Part shown: one piece after another, positions 33,575 through 43,141 of the stretch
Position numbering within the stretch: the stretch's first letter is position 1
Layout of the letters: the number at the start of each line of letters is the position of its first letter
Position numbers and translations under genes: made by a program
The notes under the pieces: model-generated
What the model was told of the DNA's origin: nothing
Database searches by the model: none
Seen by the model: only the letters and a program-made list of their open reading frames with translations
NCBI RefSeq assembly: GCF_022662175.1
Contig: NZ_JAKMCR010000004.1
Location: forward strand, 168,299 to 232,298
Reading direction: 5' to 3'
Source: Aestuariivivens marinum
GTDB lineage: Bacteria > Bacteroidota > Bacteroidia > Flavobacteriales > Flavobacteriaceae
Length of the DNA: 64,000 nucleotides

Positions 33575-34537
33575 TTATCTAGGTCTAGAATAGATATTGG
33601 AAGGCCAATCGGCACCATCTGTTCTTGTAAATCTCACTGTTCCCGTTTCGTCATAAGCATCGGAGTAAGTGTACCAAAACTCGATGTCCATAGAAGGACC
33701 ATTGATATTGGAAATGGTCCAGTGTTCAGAATAGTTACCTTCTACATAGGTTTCACCTGATAAAAAGTTGAAATATAATTTACCTGGACCACCATAATAA
33801 TAGTCCCATAATAGGTTTGACATACTATAAACTTGGTTACCTAAGTGGGTAATGTTAACAGAACCTGTTTTACCTACATACACGCCTCCCCATTGTTCAG
33901 CACCACCGCTTACTACAATCCATTCAAAATCAAAAGTACCTTCCCAAACAGGTGGCGCATAATCCTCAACTTTAACTTTCATACCAAAGCGGTTACCTAC
34001 CTTTATTGATTGTCTGGAATCAAAAGTAGTGCCATCCTTGGCTGTAATTACATAGTACAATAGAAAAATATCACCTTCTCTTGCTAAAACACTAGATCTA
34101 CTATTTTTAAAGTCATTTAAATATAATCCGTAAGCATCATCGGCATTAATATTAAAGGTAAATTCTCCAGACTCTGGAACATTTACTGAGCCTATCATTT
34201 TACCAGTTGTATTAAACGGAGCGGTATAATTATAGCCATCTTTTTCTTCAACGGTAAGATAAAAATCTACTTTGGAAAAGTTATCTGTAGAGACGTTAGA
34301 CTTTATACTCATATTTATTTCCACTTCATCATTTCCCCAATATTCTTCTTTAGTAAGTAGGTCGTAATACCAAATGAAAGTTTCTTTATCTTCAACTGGA
34401 GTGAATGCAATTCTCGTTTTTTCTTGCCATTTAACTACAACCTCTTCAGAAATTGAATCGTCACTTTCATCACAAGAGTTTAGTAAAAAAATAGCACTAA
34501 AAAATAAAAAACATTTAAAAATTATTTCTCTTTTCAT
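33575..34537 (-). CDS. Lipoprotein of unknown function
   Basis: This 320-residue protein has a signal peptide and lipobox (FLLNSC, Cys22) followed by an acidic stretch (DESDDSISEE) typical of surface-exported Bacteroidetes lipoproteins. The body is predicted beta-rich. The C-terminal 110 residues are rich in Trp, Tyr and Gly (WDYYYGGPGKLYFNF, EHWTISN). No family was recognised. It is last in an apparent operon after two TlpA lipoproteins. A surface ligand-binding role is possible but unproven. Confidence 0.75.
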   Translation of the reverse strand: MKREIIFKCFLFFSAIFLLNSCDESDDSISEEVVVKWQEKTRIAFTPVEDKETFIWYYDLLTKEEYWGNDEVEINMSIKSNVSTDNFSKVDFYLTVEEKDGYNYTAPFNTTGKMIGSVNVPESGEFTFNINADDAYGLYLNDFKNSRSSVLAREGDIFLLYYVITAKDGTTFDSRQSIKVGNRFGMKVKVEDYAPPVWEGTFDFEWIVVSGGAEQWGGVYVGKTGSVNITHLGNQVYSMSNLLWDYYYGGPGKLYFNFLSGETYVEGNYSEHWTISNINGPSMDIEFWYTYSDAYDETGTVRFTRTDGADWPSNIYSRPR

Positions 34538-34639
34538 AATTAGAATAGTTAGTTGTTAATTTATGTTATTCTGTGGTTTAATTATTATTAATACGAGGAA
34601 TTTAAAAATACCCTATAAAGTTTTTTGTTTTTTTCTTGA

Positions 34640-35836
34640 TTAATGTCCGAATAGCCCTTTTAGCTTAGTATCCAATTCATCTTTGGTTGGGTTTCTTAAA
34701 AGAATGGTGTTGTTATTATCAATCAAAAATGTAGTTGGTAAATGAGGCACTCCGTAACTTTTGGCTACAGGGCCGTAAGCCCTGCCTTCTGCAGCATCAA
34801 ATACATGAATCCATGGGGTTTCATCTTCCTCTATAGCTTTACGCCATTGTTCTTCAACATCGGCAGTACCAATACCAACAATTTCAAAACCGTCTTTTTT
34901 GTATTGCTTACGTAATTCTTTTAAATGTGGAAATGATGTTCTACAAGGGATACACCAACTAGCCCAAAAATCGACTAACTTATATTTTGCATTTACTTTT
35001 GATAAAGCCAGTTCATTCCCTTCAACAGTATTAAGGGTAAAGTCCGGAGCAGTATTACCTATCCCTAAGTTTTCAAAATTGTCTTTATAAACTTTGGTGA
35101 TATGATGTTTGAAAAATACAGTCTCTCTGGCGTTACCAGTAAAAAGGTTGTAATACTCCTTTAATTCATCTTTAGTCATTCTGCCTTCAGTATACTGATA
35201 CCCTAAAACATGCACTGCTATGGGAGAGCCTGGGTTGTTTTTAACAAAGTCTATTTTTGCTTTTATGTACCTATCCTTTTGCTCCTTGCTAAGTGGCATT
35301 AGCTCTTTTTGAAGGCTTTCAGCTTTTTCAAGATCTTCAGCGCTTTTAGTCTTTTTCGCTTGTGCATAAAGTTTCCCGATTTCATCAAGGGGTTTATATT
35401 TTGGGTCTTCTAGTATAGCCTGGGCTTGCGCTTCTATGGCTGCATATTGGTTATGACTTTTGGAACCGGAAACCTTAGAATTAAATTGCCAATTACTTGC
35501 TTGTACCTCAGACCAATCGATGTCTAAAGTAATGTGACTGTTTTCAAGAAAAAATCTACTGATCTTGCCATCAATGGATAAATTAACCATATCTGGAAAA
35601 TCAACTTTTCCGGTAAATTCAAAAGCACCATTTACAATTTGGGTACTGTCTATCACAGTAACTTTTTCACGATTACCGTAATCAGTCATTTTAACAAAGC
35701 CTTGATCAAGTCCTTTTATGGTACCTGAAATTATATATCCAGCCTTCTCTCTACTTTGAGTTGTATAGTCTTTGCATGAAGTAATTAAGGTAAAAACAAT
35801 TAAAACAACTGTAATTCTCAGTACAAAATTCTTCAT
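34640..35836 (-). CDS. TlpA-family thiol-disulfide lipoprotein
   Basis: This 398-residue protein has lipobox Cys21 (LITSC). A DUF4369-like N-terminus (YIISGTIKGLDQGFVKMTDYG) and a helical middle (AAIEAQAQAILEDPKY to LMPLSKEQKDRY) precede a thioredoxin domain. That domain has a WCIPC active site in DFWASWCIPCRTSFPHL and cis-Pro in GVPHLPTTFLI. The CIPC dipeptide differs from the CGPC of its two relatives, which may shift its redox potential. It lies 12 bp downstream of another TlpA gene, so the two are co-transcribed. Confidence 0.92.
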   Translation of the reverse strand: MKNFVLRITVVLIVFTLITSCKDYTTQSREKAGYIISGTIKGLDQGFVKMTDYGNREKVTVIDSTQIVNGAFEFTGKVDFPDMVNLSIDGKISRFFLENSHITLDIDWSEVQASNWQFNSKVSGSKSHNQYAAIEAQAQAILEDPKYKPLDEIGKLYAQAKKTKSAEDLEKAESLQKELMPLSKEQKDRYIKAKIDFVKNNPGSPIAVHVLGYQYTEGRMTKDELKEYYNLFTGNARETVFFKHHITKVYKDNFENLGIGNTAPDFTLNTVEGNELALSKVNAKYKLVDFWASWCIPCRTSFPHLKELRKQYKKDGFEIVGIGTADVEEQWRKAIEEDETPWIHVFDAAEGRAYGPVAKSYGVPHLPTTFLIDNNNTILLRNPTKDELDTKLKGLFGH

Positions 35837-35848
35837 GGTATATAAGGG

Positions 35849-37222
35849 TTAAATACCTAACTCATTAAACAATTCAGTTAATTTACTATTTGAAGGCCTT
35901 GGAGCGTTTTTCTCAACAATATTACCATTAGGGTCCAATAAAATGAATTGAGGAATGGCATTAATCATATAGTCTCTAACAAAATCAGAACTGAAGTCAT
36001 TATTGGCTATTAATTGGATACCTGTAAGCTCTTTATCCTTAACCATGTTTTCCCATTTCTCTTTGTCTTTCATTTTATCAACCGAAATACTAACGAAATG
36101 AATATTTTTTCCATGATATTCTTCTTCTACCTCTTTTAAAAAGGGAATTTCATATTTACATGGCCCACACCAAGTAGCCCATACATCAATATAAACATAT
36201 TTTCCCTTTAAATCGTCTAACGATGTTGAGCCTCCATCAACATTTTCATAATTAAAAAACTTTGGAGAAGGTTGTCCTTTTGCTAATTTTATCAGGCCTT
36301 CATAAATTTCTGATATCTTATCATTATTTTCATCATTTGTAGAGGCTTTGATAAATAATTCATAATACAAATTAATATCGTTAACATATTTAATGCCAAA
36401 AATGGCTGCATCAAATAGTAGGTCGTTCTTTATATCAGGGTCTGTTGCTAAGGAGACCGCTTTTAAATAAGCAATATTCCTGTCTAAAGAATCTTTTTTT
36501 ACTATCTCAGAAGTTTTTTTTCTGTAAAATGATTTTACTAAGCCTTTATAATTCGTAGAGAAACCATAATCCTCTTTATTATTATAATCTACACTTACTA
36601 GTTCACTTAAAAAATTATCCGAAACCTTAAAGTCTTCGCTGCCTACATAGTAGGCATGAGATCTTTCATAAGAAGTTAAGGTATTTAGGTACTCATAATT
36701 AATATCCTTTACTTCCTGTCCTTTAAATAATTCCGGTATCCCAACATAGTTAGAAACAAGATTTATTTTGGCTTGTTTTATATCATTACATTTAGATTTG
36801 AACGCATCCTCTTCCAACTTAAAAAACTCCTTTCTATCTCCAGTTAACTCAGAAGATAACGTATTTTTTTCTCTAAGATAATTACTACCTTCATGACCTT
36901 TTCCAGTAAAAGTTAAGGTGTTTGCAAAATCTTTGGCATCGTAATTTATTTGAATATCGTTACCTGCTTCAATATAGATAAAATCATAATTATTTGAATC
37001 GTAAAAACTATAAACTCCCGGGTTTACTCTTAGGGTATCCCTAAAGTTACCATCTTTATCAATTTTTAGTTGTTTTCTTGTTTTTCTATCTGTACTTGAT
37101 AAATTAAGTTCGGTAACATCACTATTTAAAATTTTCCCTGAAATAACAGCATAATCAATTGTTGTTTCGTCCTTACAGGATATTACTGCCAATGCAAAAA
37201 GGGCTAATATGATTTTTCTCAT
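35849..37222 (-). CDS. TlpA-family thiol-disulfide lipoprotein
   Basis: This 457-residue protein has a short signal with lipobox (AVISC, Cys16). The N-terminal beta-rich part (YAVISGKILNSDVTELNL) and a helical middle region lead to a thioredoxin fold with WCGPC in DVWATWCGPCKYEIPFLKE and cis-Pro in NAIPQFILLDPNGNIV. It is probably an envelope reductase fed by DsbD. It is first of a three-gene operon with the next TlpA protein and a surface lipoprotein. The haloperoxidase-fusion paralogue lies 101 bp upstream. Confidence 0.92.
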   Translation of the reverse strand: MRKIILALFALAVISCKDETTIDYAVISGKILNSDVTELNLSSTDRKTRKQLKIDKDGNFRDTLRVNPGVYSFYDSNNYDFIYIEAGNDIQINYDAKDFANTLTFTGKGHEGSNYLREKNTLSSELTGDRKEFFKLEEDAFKSKCNDIKQAKINLVSNYVGIPELFKGQEVKDINYEYLNTLTSYERSHAYYVGSEDFKVSDNFLSELVSVDYNNKEDYGFSTNYKGLVKSFYRKKTSEIVKKDSLDRNIAYLKAVSLATDPDIKNDLLFDAAIFGIKYVNDINLYYELFIKASTNDENNDKISEIYEGLIKLAKGQPSPKFFNYENVDGGSTSLDDLKGKYVYIDVWATWCGPCKYEIPFLKEVEEEYHGKNIHFVSISVDKMKDKEKWENMVKDKELTGIQLIANNDFSSDFVRDYMINAIPQFILLDPNGNIVEKNAPRPSNSKLTELFNELGI

Positions 37223-37323
37223 TTTTAAGTATATTTTGGATTGTTATTTACTAAAGTTATACGTTAAGGGAATTAATTATTCCATATCTCATTTTATATT
37301 TTAACCAGTTGCAAAATTATTTA

Positions 37324-40300
37324 TTAAGGTGATATAATTTTATAGATCTGATTATTCACCTTTAAGAAATAAATTCCGGAAGACAGCTTATTCGAAAACG
37401 AAATTTCTGTAGTACGGTTTGCTGAAATATATTTTTTATCTTCAATGGAAATACTAACACCATTAATGCTTAATAGAGCAAATTCATCAGTTTCTGTTGT
37501 ATTTGTAATTTTGATTAAGTTATTTACTAAAGGGTTTGGGTAAACAATCCTATTAATAATGTGTTCATCATTAGTTGAAAGTGTAGTGTCAAAATAGGTC
37601 TTTGCATAATTAAAGGCATCAATACCTACTTGTTCTCCGATAATTCTACCAGGAATATCATCTGCTGGAGGGTGAATACCTCCCCATATTCTAGATAAAC
37701 TACATTGGTCTGAAGCATCTCTATAGGTTGCCCACTGTAAAATAACATCTTGTGAAGGACCGTTTTCGAAAACTAAAAACTCATCTTTTTTAGCAACAAA
37801 CTCACCCATACCACCTGGAAAATAAGCGTCGCCTGTAATTCTAGTTAAAACTTCGGCAGCAGCTCTTGAGTATGTAGAATGACCTGATACAAAACCAGCA
37901 AAAGGAGGTGTAACAAAGCTTTGACGCTGATATGGCATCCAGTTCTCAGCAAGTATCCAATCTACTCCAGCAATATCTGTAGTTGGATTTGGAATATAAT
38001 CGTGCCCTTTCCAAGTAAATAATTTAATTTTACCTACATTTTCGTTATTACTCCCTGCTAAGGGGTCTCCTGCTTGAACAACTTCTATAAAACCATTTTC
38101 TAAAGGAATACCAGCAATATTATAATTACTAAGGCTACTATTAGTAGACTGTCCCATTTCTGCCATATATCTAATAGCTGAAACGGGTCTTATGTAGTCA
38201 TACCAGCCTTTAATACCCCAAGCCGTAATAGCTGCATCGTGCATCGCACCTCCTAAAGCAAAATAACTTTTTACATCCCATTCTATATTGGAAAGCGTTT
38301 CACCCTGACCTTGAAATTTTTTGACCAATTGATCATGGTCGCTCACATAATTTAGTAATGTAAACCAATGTCCAGGAGGGGTTTCTGAATCTGGTCCATC
38401 CGCCCAAAATTCTGCTAAAACCCTACCATAATCCCCTCGTGGAACTATCTGTTCTTCATATGGTGAACCTGTATGTGGATTAATGCCATAACCTGTTCCA
38501 ATATCACCACCGTCAATGGTATTATAAAAATTGAGGTATTCATTTATGTTGGTCGGTAATTGGTCTATAGAAATGTTTCCTATAGAATTAGGTGAGATGT
38601 CTATCATAACACCATCTGTAGGATCTAAATGAGACCCCCAAATTGATACCAATGAGAATCCCCATTTGTAATTATCCCCATTTGTAGTAACCGTATTGGG
38701 ATCCAATAATGGAGGTGTTCCAGGGTCATGGTATACGTGATAAGATGATCCATCTCGAGAAAAAGTGGTTTTATTATTGTTCTGTAGTGAAAACGGAATT
38801 ACATTTCCCCATTCGGGACTCAAAAAGTCTGGAGTTGAACCAGGTATTAAATTCCCACTTTGATCGATAAAAGTTTCTAAACTTAGTGGTTGCCATCTGT
38901 TCGGATCTGTGATCGTAGTGTTCCCTGGTAAATCTATTGGTAATGGTTGGTTTGCCGGTTGGTAATAAGCATTATCATACCCCGTAGCTTCTCTGGCTCC
39001 ATCAACATAACCAAAATTGATAAGGTTTTGAGCTATATAATTTCCTAAAGCTGCAGGATTGTTATCAGAATAATCAGTAGATGTAAAGTTTTTATCGTAA
39101 CCCATATCATCCATAAGTAAGTCGAATAAAACATAAGATTCTTCTTTACCCGGAGAATTAGAAAACCTATGCTTTAATAATCCATAAACAGCATAACTTA
39201 ATGTTTTTGCTCTATTATCTTCTAGGTCTCCAGAATTGGTGAACCCGCCAAAAGGAGTGAAATAGTTTCCTAATTGGTTGCCCAACATATAGGTTTTACT
39301 ACTTCCTGTTGTATCATATACAGACCAAGAATCATACATGGCAATGCTGGTATGGAATAAGTTTCTTGCATGTACAGTAGGTCTAGCAAAATCATTCCTT
39401 ATAGCCTCAAGTAAAACTTCATTCCAAAGCCTCGCAATAGATGCGTTTCCACTAAGAGAAACATCAGCAGCAGACAAAGAGATATTTAATTCAACAGGTA
39501 AAGTTGAACAGCCATCTGTTTCTGTAGCTATTACTTTACCTGTACTGGCAATGTCCCATTTAATTTTTACAGTATTAGTTCCTTGTCCTTCTAGTATGTG
39601 TCCTCCTTCTGCTTGCCATACTATAGTAGAATTTGAACCTAGTGGATAGGTGTAATTTTCTTCAGCTAAAAAAGTACTTGTATTATTTCCAGTGATTGGT
39701 TTAGGCTCTAAATAATTACAGGAGCCATCATCTACGGTTGCAGATGGATTATAATTACAACTGTTTGGGTCGGTACAGCCCATTACTTTTACACTAGGGC
39801 TTATTCCTAAGTATTGATAATTAACACCTTCTGTAGCCAATATATGGGAATTAGCACTTATGTTTGAATAATTGTCAATAATTCCTGAAGGCCATTCTAC
39901 ACTTAAAGAAGTTATCTCTTCTGCTTCTCCTAAACCAAAATGTACAGATTGTAAACTTTGAGAATACAATCCCATTCCTGAATAGTATTTCGTAAAGGTG
40001 CCTTTTGTCGTTGTTATTTTTAACTTGGTACCTATGCCGTCTCTGTTAGAAGAAACCCCCTTTAGTTTTATTTTAACCCAATTTGAACTGACTTCTGGAA
40101 CACCATTAATCAAATCATTATCATAAAACGTAGAAGGAGTGTCGAAGTAACTATTTGAAAAAAAAATATCAAGATCACCATCATTATCATAGTCAAAAAC
40201 CTCTGAGGAATAGGATACTGTTTCTTCAATACCTATACCTGATGCTGTTGCAATGTTTTCAAAATTATTTCCACCGTTGGCATGTAAATTTTTGTAAATT

Positions 40301-41370
40301 ACATTTACCTTTTCTCCAAGTATTGTATCGCCAGTACATACTAAAAGGTCATCATCACCATCATTATCAAGATCTGAAAATCGAGTATCCCAAGCCCAAT
40401 CTGTAGGCAAATAAATATTTGAAGTTCCAAAATATTGAAAGGTGTTATCTAAATTTCCTTTAACAATGGTGTTTATTACAGTATCTGTGATGTAAAAATC
40501 TAAAATATTATCAAGGTTATAATCTCCAACAGTAATACCCATGGCATCAATATTTATGTCTAAACCATAACTGCTAGAACTTTCAACAAACCAAACACCA
40601 TTATTGTTTATGTATAAGTCATTTCCTTGAGAAAAATCATTTGTAACGTATAAATCCATATAACCATCTTTATTAACATCGATGGGGATAGCCATAAAAG
40701 AGTTTTTGTCTTCATTATGTAGATTAACATTTTCAGTAATTTCAGTAAATGTTTCATTACCTAAGTTTTTATACAATCTATTGCCACAACCAGACTTAAA
40801 GTCTGCTATATAAATATCTAAAAAACCATCATTGTTATAGTCAAACCAAGTGGCAGTGGTATTGGCACAGTTGTCAATTGAGGGGAAACCTGCACTAGTG
40901 GTAATATTAGCAAATGTTCCATCCCCATTATTCTTATACAATTGTACTTTGTAAGCATTTGTTAAAAATAAATCTGGATATCCATCATTGTTAAAATCGC
41001 CCCATGAAGCGCCAAACTTATATCCTATATATGCAGGTATCTGATTTATTTCACCTATTGGTTCACTATATAAATTATTTAATCTAGCTTCTTGTGTAAC
41101 GTTTGTAAATGTACCATTGTTATTGTTTTTAAATAATCTACTATATGTAAATGGTTTGCCTTCCTCATCTAAAGAACTAGAAACTATAAACAAATCTAAA
41201 TCATTGTCATTATCGTAGTCAGCAACAGAAACACCTTTATTATCCTTAAATTCGGCATCACCAAATCTGTCACTTGTTTTTGTGAAAGTTTGTGCGTTAA
41301 CAGCTGTTTGAACAAGGAACAATAGTGAAATTGTAAATTTTATAAATAAACTTGAATTGTAAATTTGCAT
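37324..41370 (-). CDS. Secreted FG-GAP/ASPIC-vanadium haloperoxidase fusion with T9SS tail (copy 2)
   Basis: This 1348-residue paralogue of the 8710-12726 product has the same domain order: signal peptide, FG-GAP/VCBS repeats (DYDNDNDLDLFI, DFNNDGYPDLFLT), ASPIC/UnbV (GMGLYSQSLQSVHFGLG), GCTDPNSCNYNPSATVDDGSC, an Ig/PKD-like segment, a vanadium haloperoxidase/PAP2 domain and a T9SS tail. The active-site set is K1054 x6 R1061-P, S-G-H1164, S-R1227 x5 H1233 and a following Asp. The copies are nearly identical around the active site but diverge in the repeats and tail, so they are not a recent duplication. It is exported by type IX secretion. Halogenating or phosphatase activity is unresolved. 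Confidence 0.9.
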   Translation of the reverse strand: MQIYNSSLFIKFTISLLFLVQTAVNAQTFTKTSDRFGDAEFKDNKGVSVADYDNDNDLDLFIVSSSLDEEGKPFTYSRLFKNNNNGTFTNVTQEARLNNLYSEPIGEINQIPAYIGYKFGASWGDFNNDGYPDLFLTNAYKVQLYKNNGDGTFANITTSAGFPSIDNCANTTATWFDYNNDGFLDIYIADFKSGCGNRLYKNLGNETFTEITENVNLHNEDKNSFMAIPIDVNKDGYMDLYVTNDFSQGNDLYINNNGVWFVESSSSYGLDINIDAMGITVGDYNLDNILDFYITDTVINTIVKGNLDNTFQYFGTSNIYLPTDWAWDTRFSDLDNDGDDDLLVCTGDTILGEKVNVIYKNLHANGGNNFENIATASGIGIEETVSYSSEVFDYDNDGDLDIFFSNSYFDTPSTFYDNDLINGVPEVSSNWVKIKLKGVSSNRDGIGTKLKITTTKGTFTKYYSGMGLYSQSLQSVHFGLGEAEEITSLSVEWPSGIIDNYSNISANSHILATEGVNYQYLGISPSVKVMGCTDPNSCNYNPSATVDDGSCNYLEPKPITGNNTSTFLAEENYTYPLGSNSTIVWQAEGGHILEGQGTNTVKIKWDIASTGKVIATETDGCSTLPVELNISLSAADVSLSGNASIARLWNEVLLEAIRNDFARPTVHARNLFHTSIAMYDSWSVYDTTGSSKTYMLGNQLGNYFTPFGGFTNSGDLEDNRAKTLSYAVYGLLKHRFSNSPGKEESYVLFDLLMDDMGYDKNFTSTDYSDNNPAALGNYIAQNLINFGYVDGAREATGYDNAYYQPANQPLPIDLPGNTTITDPNRWQPLSLETFIDQSGNLIPGSTPDFLSPEWGNVIPFSLQNNNKTTFSRDGSSYHVYHDPGTPPLLDPNTVTTNGDNYKWGFSLVSIWGSHLDPTDGVMIDISPNSIGNISIDQLPTNINEYLNFYNTIDGGDIGTGYGINPHTGSPYEEQIVPRGDYGRVLAEFWADGPDSETPPGHWFTLLNYVSDHDQLVKKFQGQGETLSNIEWDVKSYFALGGAMHDAAITAWGIKGWYDYIRPVSAIRYMAEMGQSTNSSLSNYNIAGIPLENGFIEVVQAGDPLAGSNNENVGKIKLFTWKGHDYIPNPTTDIAGVDWILAENWMPYQRQSFVTPPFAGFVSGHSTYSRAAAEVLTRITGDAYFPGGMGEFVAKKDEFLVFENGPSQDVILQWATYRDASDQCSLSRIWGGIHPPADDIPGRIIGEQVGIDAFNYAKTYFDTTLSTNDEHIINRIVYPNPLVNNLIKITNTTETDEFALLSINGVSISIEDKKYISANRTTEISFSNKLSSGIYFLKVNNQIYKIISP

Positions 41371-41777
41371 AAAGAATAATGAAATAATTTTATTTTCCTG
41401 AATTTATATAGTTTAGTTAATAAACTTTCTTACAATGCTATTGATGAAATAATTAAACAATTTTTTTAATTCACTTATAAGGTGTATTTAAATTTTCTAT
41501 CTCACTTTTTAAGTAATTACATTTGTTCCATTTTGCAAATAATTAAGAGATATGTTTTTTTTAATTTTTTGAAATTGGCTATAGCCCCTTAACCTAAAAT
41601 CAATTTATAAAATTTAAAACCTAAAATTTATTAATCATTTTCAATAATACAAATGGTTTTAAATGAGAAGGGATACAGACTACACTATCATATTTAATAG
41701 GATTAATTTTTTAATTGCAATAGTTTACAAATTAAACTTAAGTAGTTGTTTTTCATAAAAAATAAATGAAAACAGAT
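41371..41777. other. Gene-free A/T-rich region
   Basis: These 407 bases lie between the haloperoxidase-fusion start and the MORN gene. No ORF, promoter box or strong hairpin is evident. A 9-base string (ACCTAAAAT) occurs twice near 41590-41630. Confidence 0.4.
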
Positions 41778-42461
41778 TTAGTTGTTATGATTTACCTCAA
41801 CTTTCCATTCACCTGGTTCCAAAATAATAAAATTAAAATTTACAAGAGTTGTTCCTGGATTACTTACGTTGTTAAAGGAATAATTCATATTACATTCAAA
41901 AGGCACATTGGTTCCTTTAAAAATACCTAAATCTTGATCGATCCAATAATTTCCACTATCTCCAATAGTATTTGTTGGTATTCTAATTCTTTGACCATTA
42001 ACTCTAACTTCAATAGTAACTTGATTAATAGCATCACCAACTTTTCTTATTTTGTAATTACGAACACCCATATCTGTAATTACTCTATACATTTGAGATT
42101 TAGGTTTTCCTATGTATTCATCATCTTTCCAAATGCCTTTTTTAATTACTTTTTTACCTTCTATATTTGCTGTAAAAACGCCTTCTCCATTTCTTTTTCC
42201 TTTTTTCCAGCTACCTTCGTAAACAGAGCCATTAGTATAAGTCATTATTCCATTGCCATGAGGGAATCCTTTTTTAAATTCTCCTTCATAAGAATCAATG
42301 CCCTTCGCAATACCAATACCATTTGCAATTCCATTTTTACACTCGCCAGAATAAGTTCCAGAAATATTTTCCAATAAAACCTTACAATCTTCTTGTGCAG
42401 CAACTAAAGAAATGTTTAATAAGAAAAAGAATAACATGCACAGATTAAGTTGATTTTTCAT
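41778..42461 (-). CDS. Secreted MORN-repeat protein
   Basis: This 227-residue protein has a signal peptide (MKNQLNLCMLFFFLLNISLVAAQ). Three or four MORN-type repeats follow at about residues 33-100, including YSGECKNGIANGIGIAKG, YEGEFKKGFPHGNGIMTYTN and YEGSWKKGKRNGEGVFTAN. The C-terminal 110 residues have no recognised domain and look beta-rich. MORN repeats often mediate membrane or protein contacts, but the role here is unknown. It appears to be transcribed alone. Confidence 0.85.
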   Translation of the reverse strand: MKNQLNLCMLFFFLLNISLVAAQEDCKVLLENISGTYSGECKNGIANGIGIAKGIDSYEGEFKKGFPHGNGIMTYTNGSVYEGSWKKGKRNGEGVFTANIEGKKVIKKGIWKDDEYIGKPKSQMYRVITDMGVRNYKIRKVGDAINQVTIEVRVNGQRIRIPTNTIGDSGNYWIDQDLGIFKGTNVPFECNMNYSFNNVSNPGTTLVNFNFIILEPGEWKVEVNHNN

Positions 42462-42770
42462 AATATTTTTATTTCATTTTAATTAATACGAAAAAAAACT
42501 AATTTACCCTATACCCAATAATAAGCTTTCGACAAATAATACACTAATAATTTAAAAGAAATACCTTCAAAGTGTTATGCTATTTATTTTATTTTAGCTT
42601 CAACTCTTGCTCTACTAAAAAAGGTTGTTAAATAACTTAATGAAGAATGTAGTTTTTAATTATACCATGTTTTTTACCAAATGCAAAACAATAAACATAT
42701 GCCTTTAAAATTTAATTTTTTTTAATGAGGTAAATAAAAAATTAGTTTGTTAGAGCTAAATTCTTAAGCT
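42462..42770. other. Gene-free A/T-rich region
   Basis: These 309 bases lie between the MORN gene and the TfoX-domain gene. Nothing convincing was seen beyond A/T-rich sequence. Confidence 0.4.
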
Positions 42771-43139
42771 TTATTTTTTCTTTTTTGGTTTACTGGCTTT
42801 GGCAGTAGGGTTAAAGGCAACGCATAAGTCTAGCCAGTAGCTTAGGTCGTTATCAGAATCAAAACCTTCGGGAGTTACAAAAATATAGCCACGCATAGGA
42901 CGACCTGTAAAATCCATGGGCAGGCATTCTGGTTTGTTTAATTCAGTTTCATATACAGCTTCACCTATACGGACCATTAATAAGCTATCACCGTATTTTT
43001 TATCGATATGGATTCCGCATAGCATTTTGTCATCCATTTTAAAACACAAGCCCCCCATCATTTTAAGTTCAGAAAAAACGATATGCTTGATTTTTAAATG
43101 ACGTCTAATGCGGTCTGCTAAATATTCATCGTAAGCCAT
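42771..43139 (-). CDS. TfoX N-terminal-domain protein
   Basis: This 122-residue protein fits the stand-alone TfoX/Sxy N-terminal domain: FSELKMMGGLCFKMDDKMLCGI, then LMVRIGEAVYETEL and RPMRGYIFVTPEGFDSDNDLSYWLDLC. In gamma-proteobacteria TfoX promotes competence gene expression, but isolated N-domains in Bacteroidetes have no proven role. A basic tail (KASKPKKKK) ends the protein. It starts 2 bp after the acyltransferase gene stops, so the two form an operon. Confidence 0.85.
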   Translation of the reverse strand: MAYDEYLADRIRRHLKIKHIVFSELKMMGGLCFKMDDKMLCGIHIDKKYGDSLLMVRIGEAVYETELNKPECLPMDFTGRPMRGYIFVTPEGFDSDNDLSYWLDLCVAFNPTAKASKPKKKK

Positions 43140-43141
43140 GG

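Noticed and set aside
41590..41630. Short direct repeat (ACCTAAAAT twice)
   Set aside because: It is only nine bases in A/T-rich DNA. Chance is sufficient.
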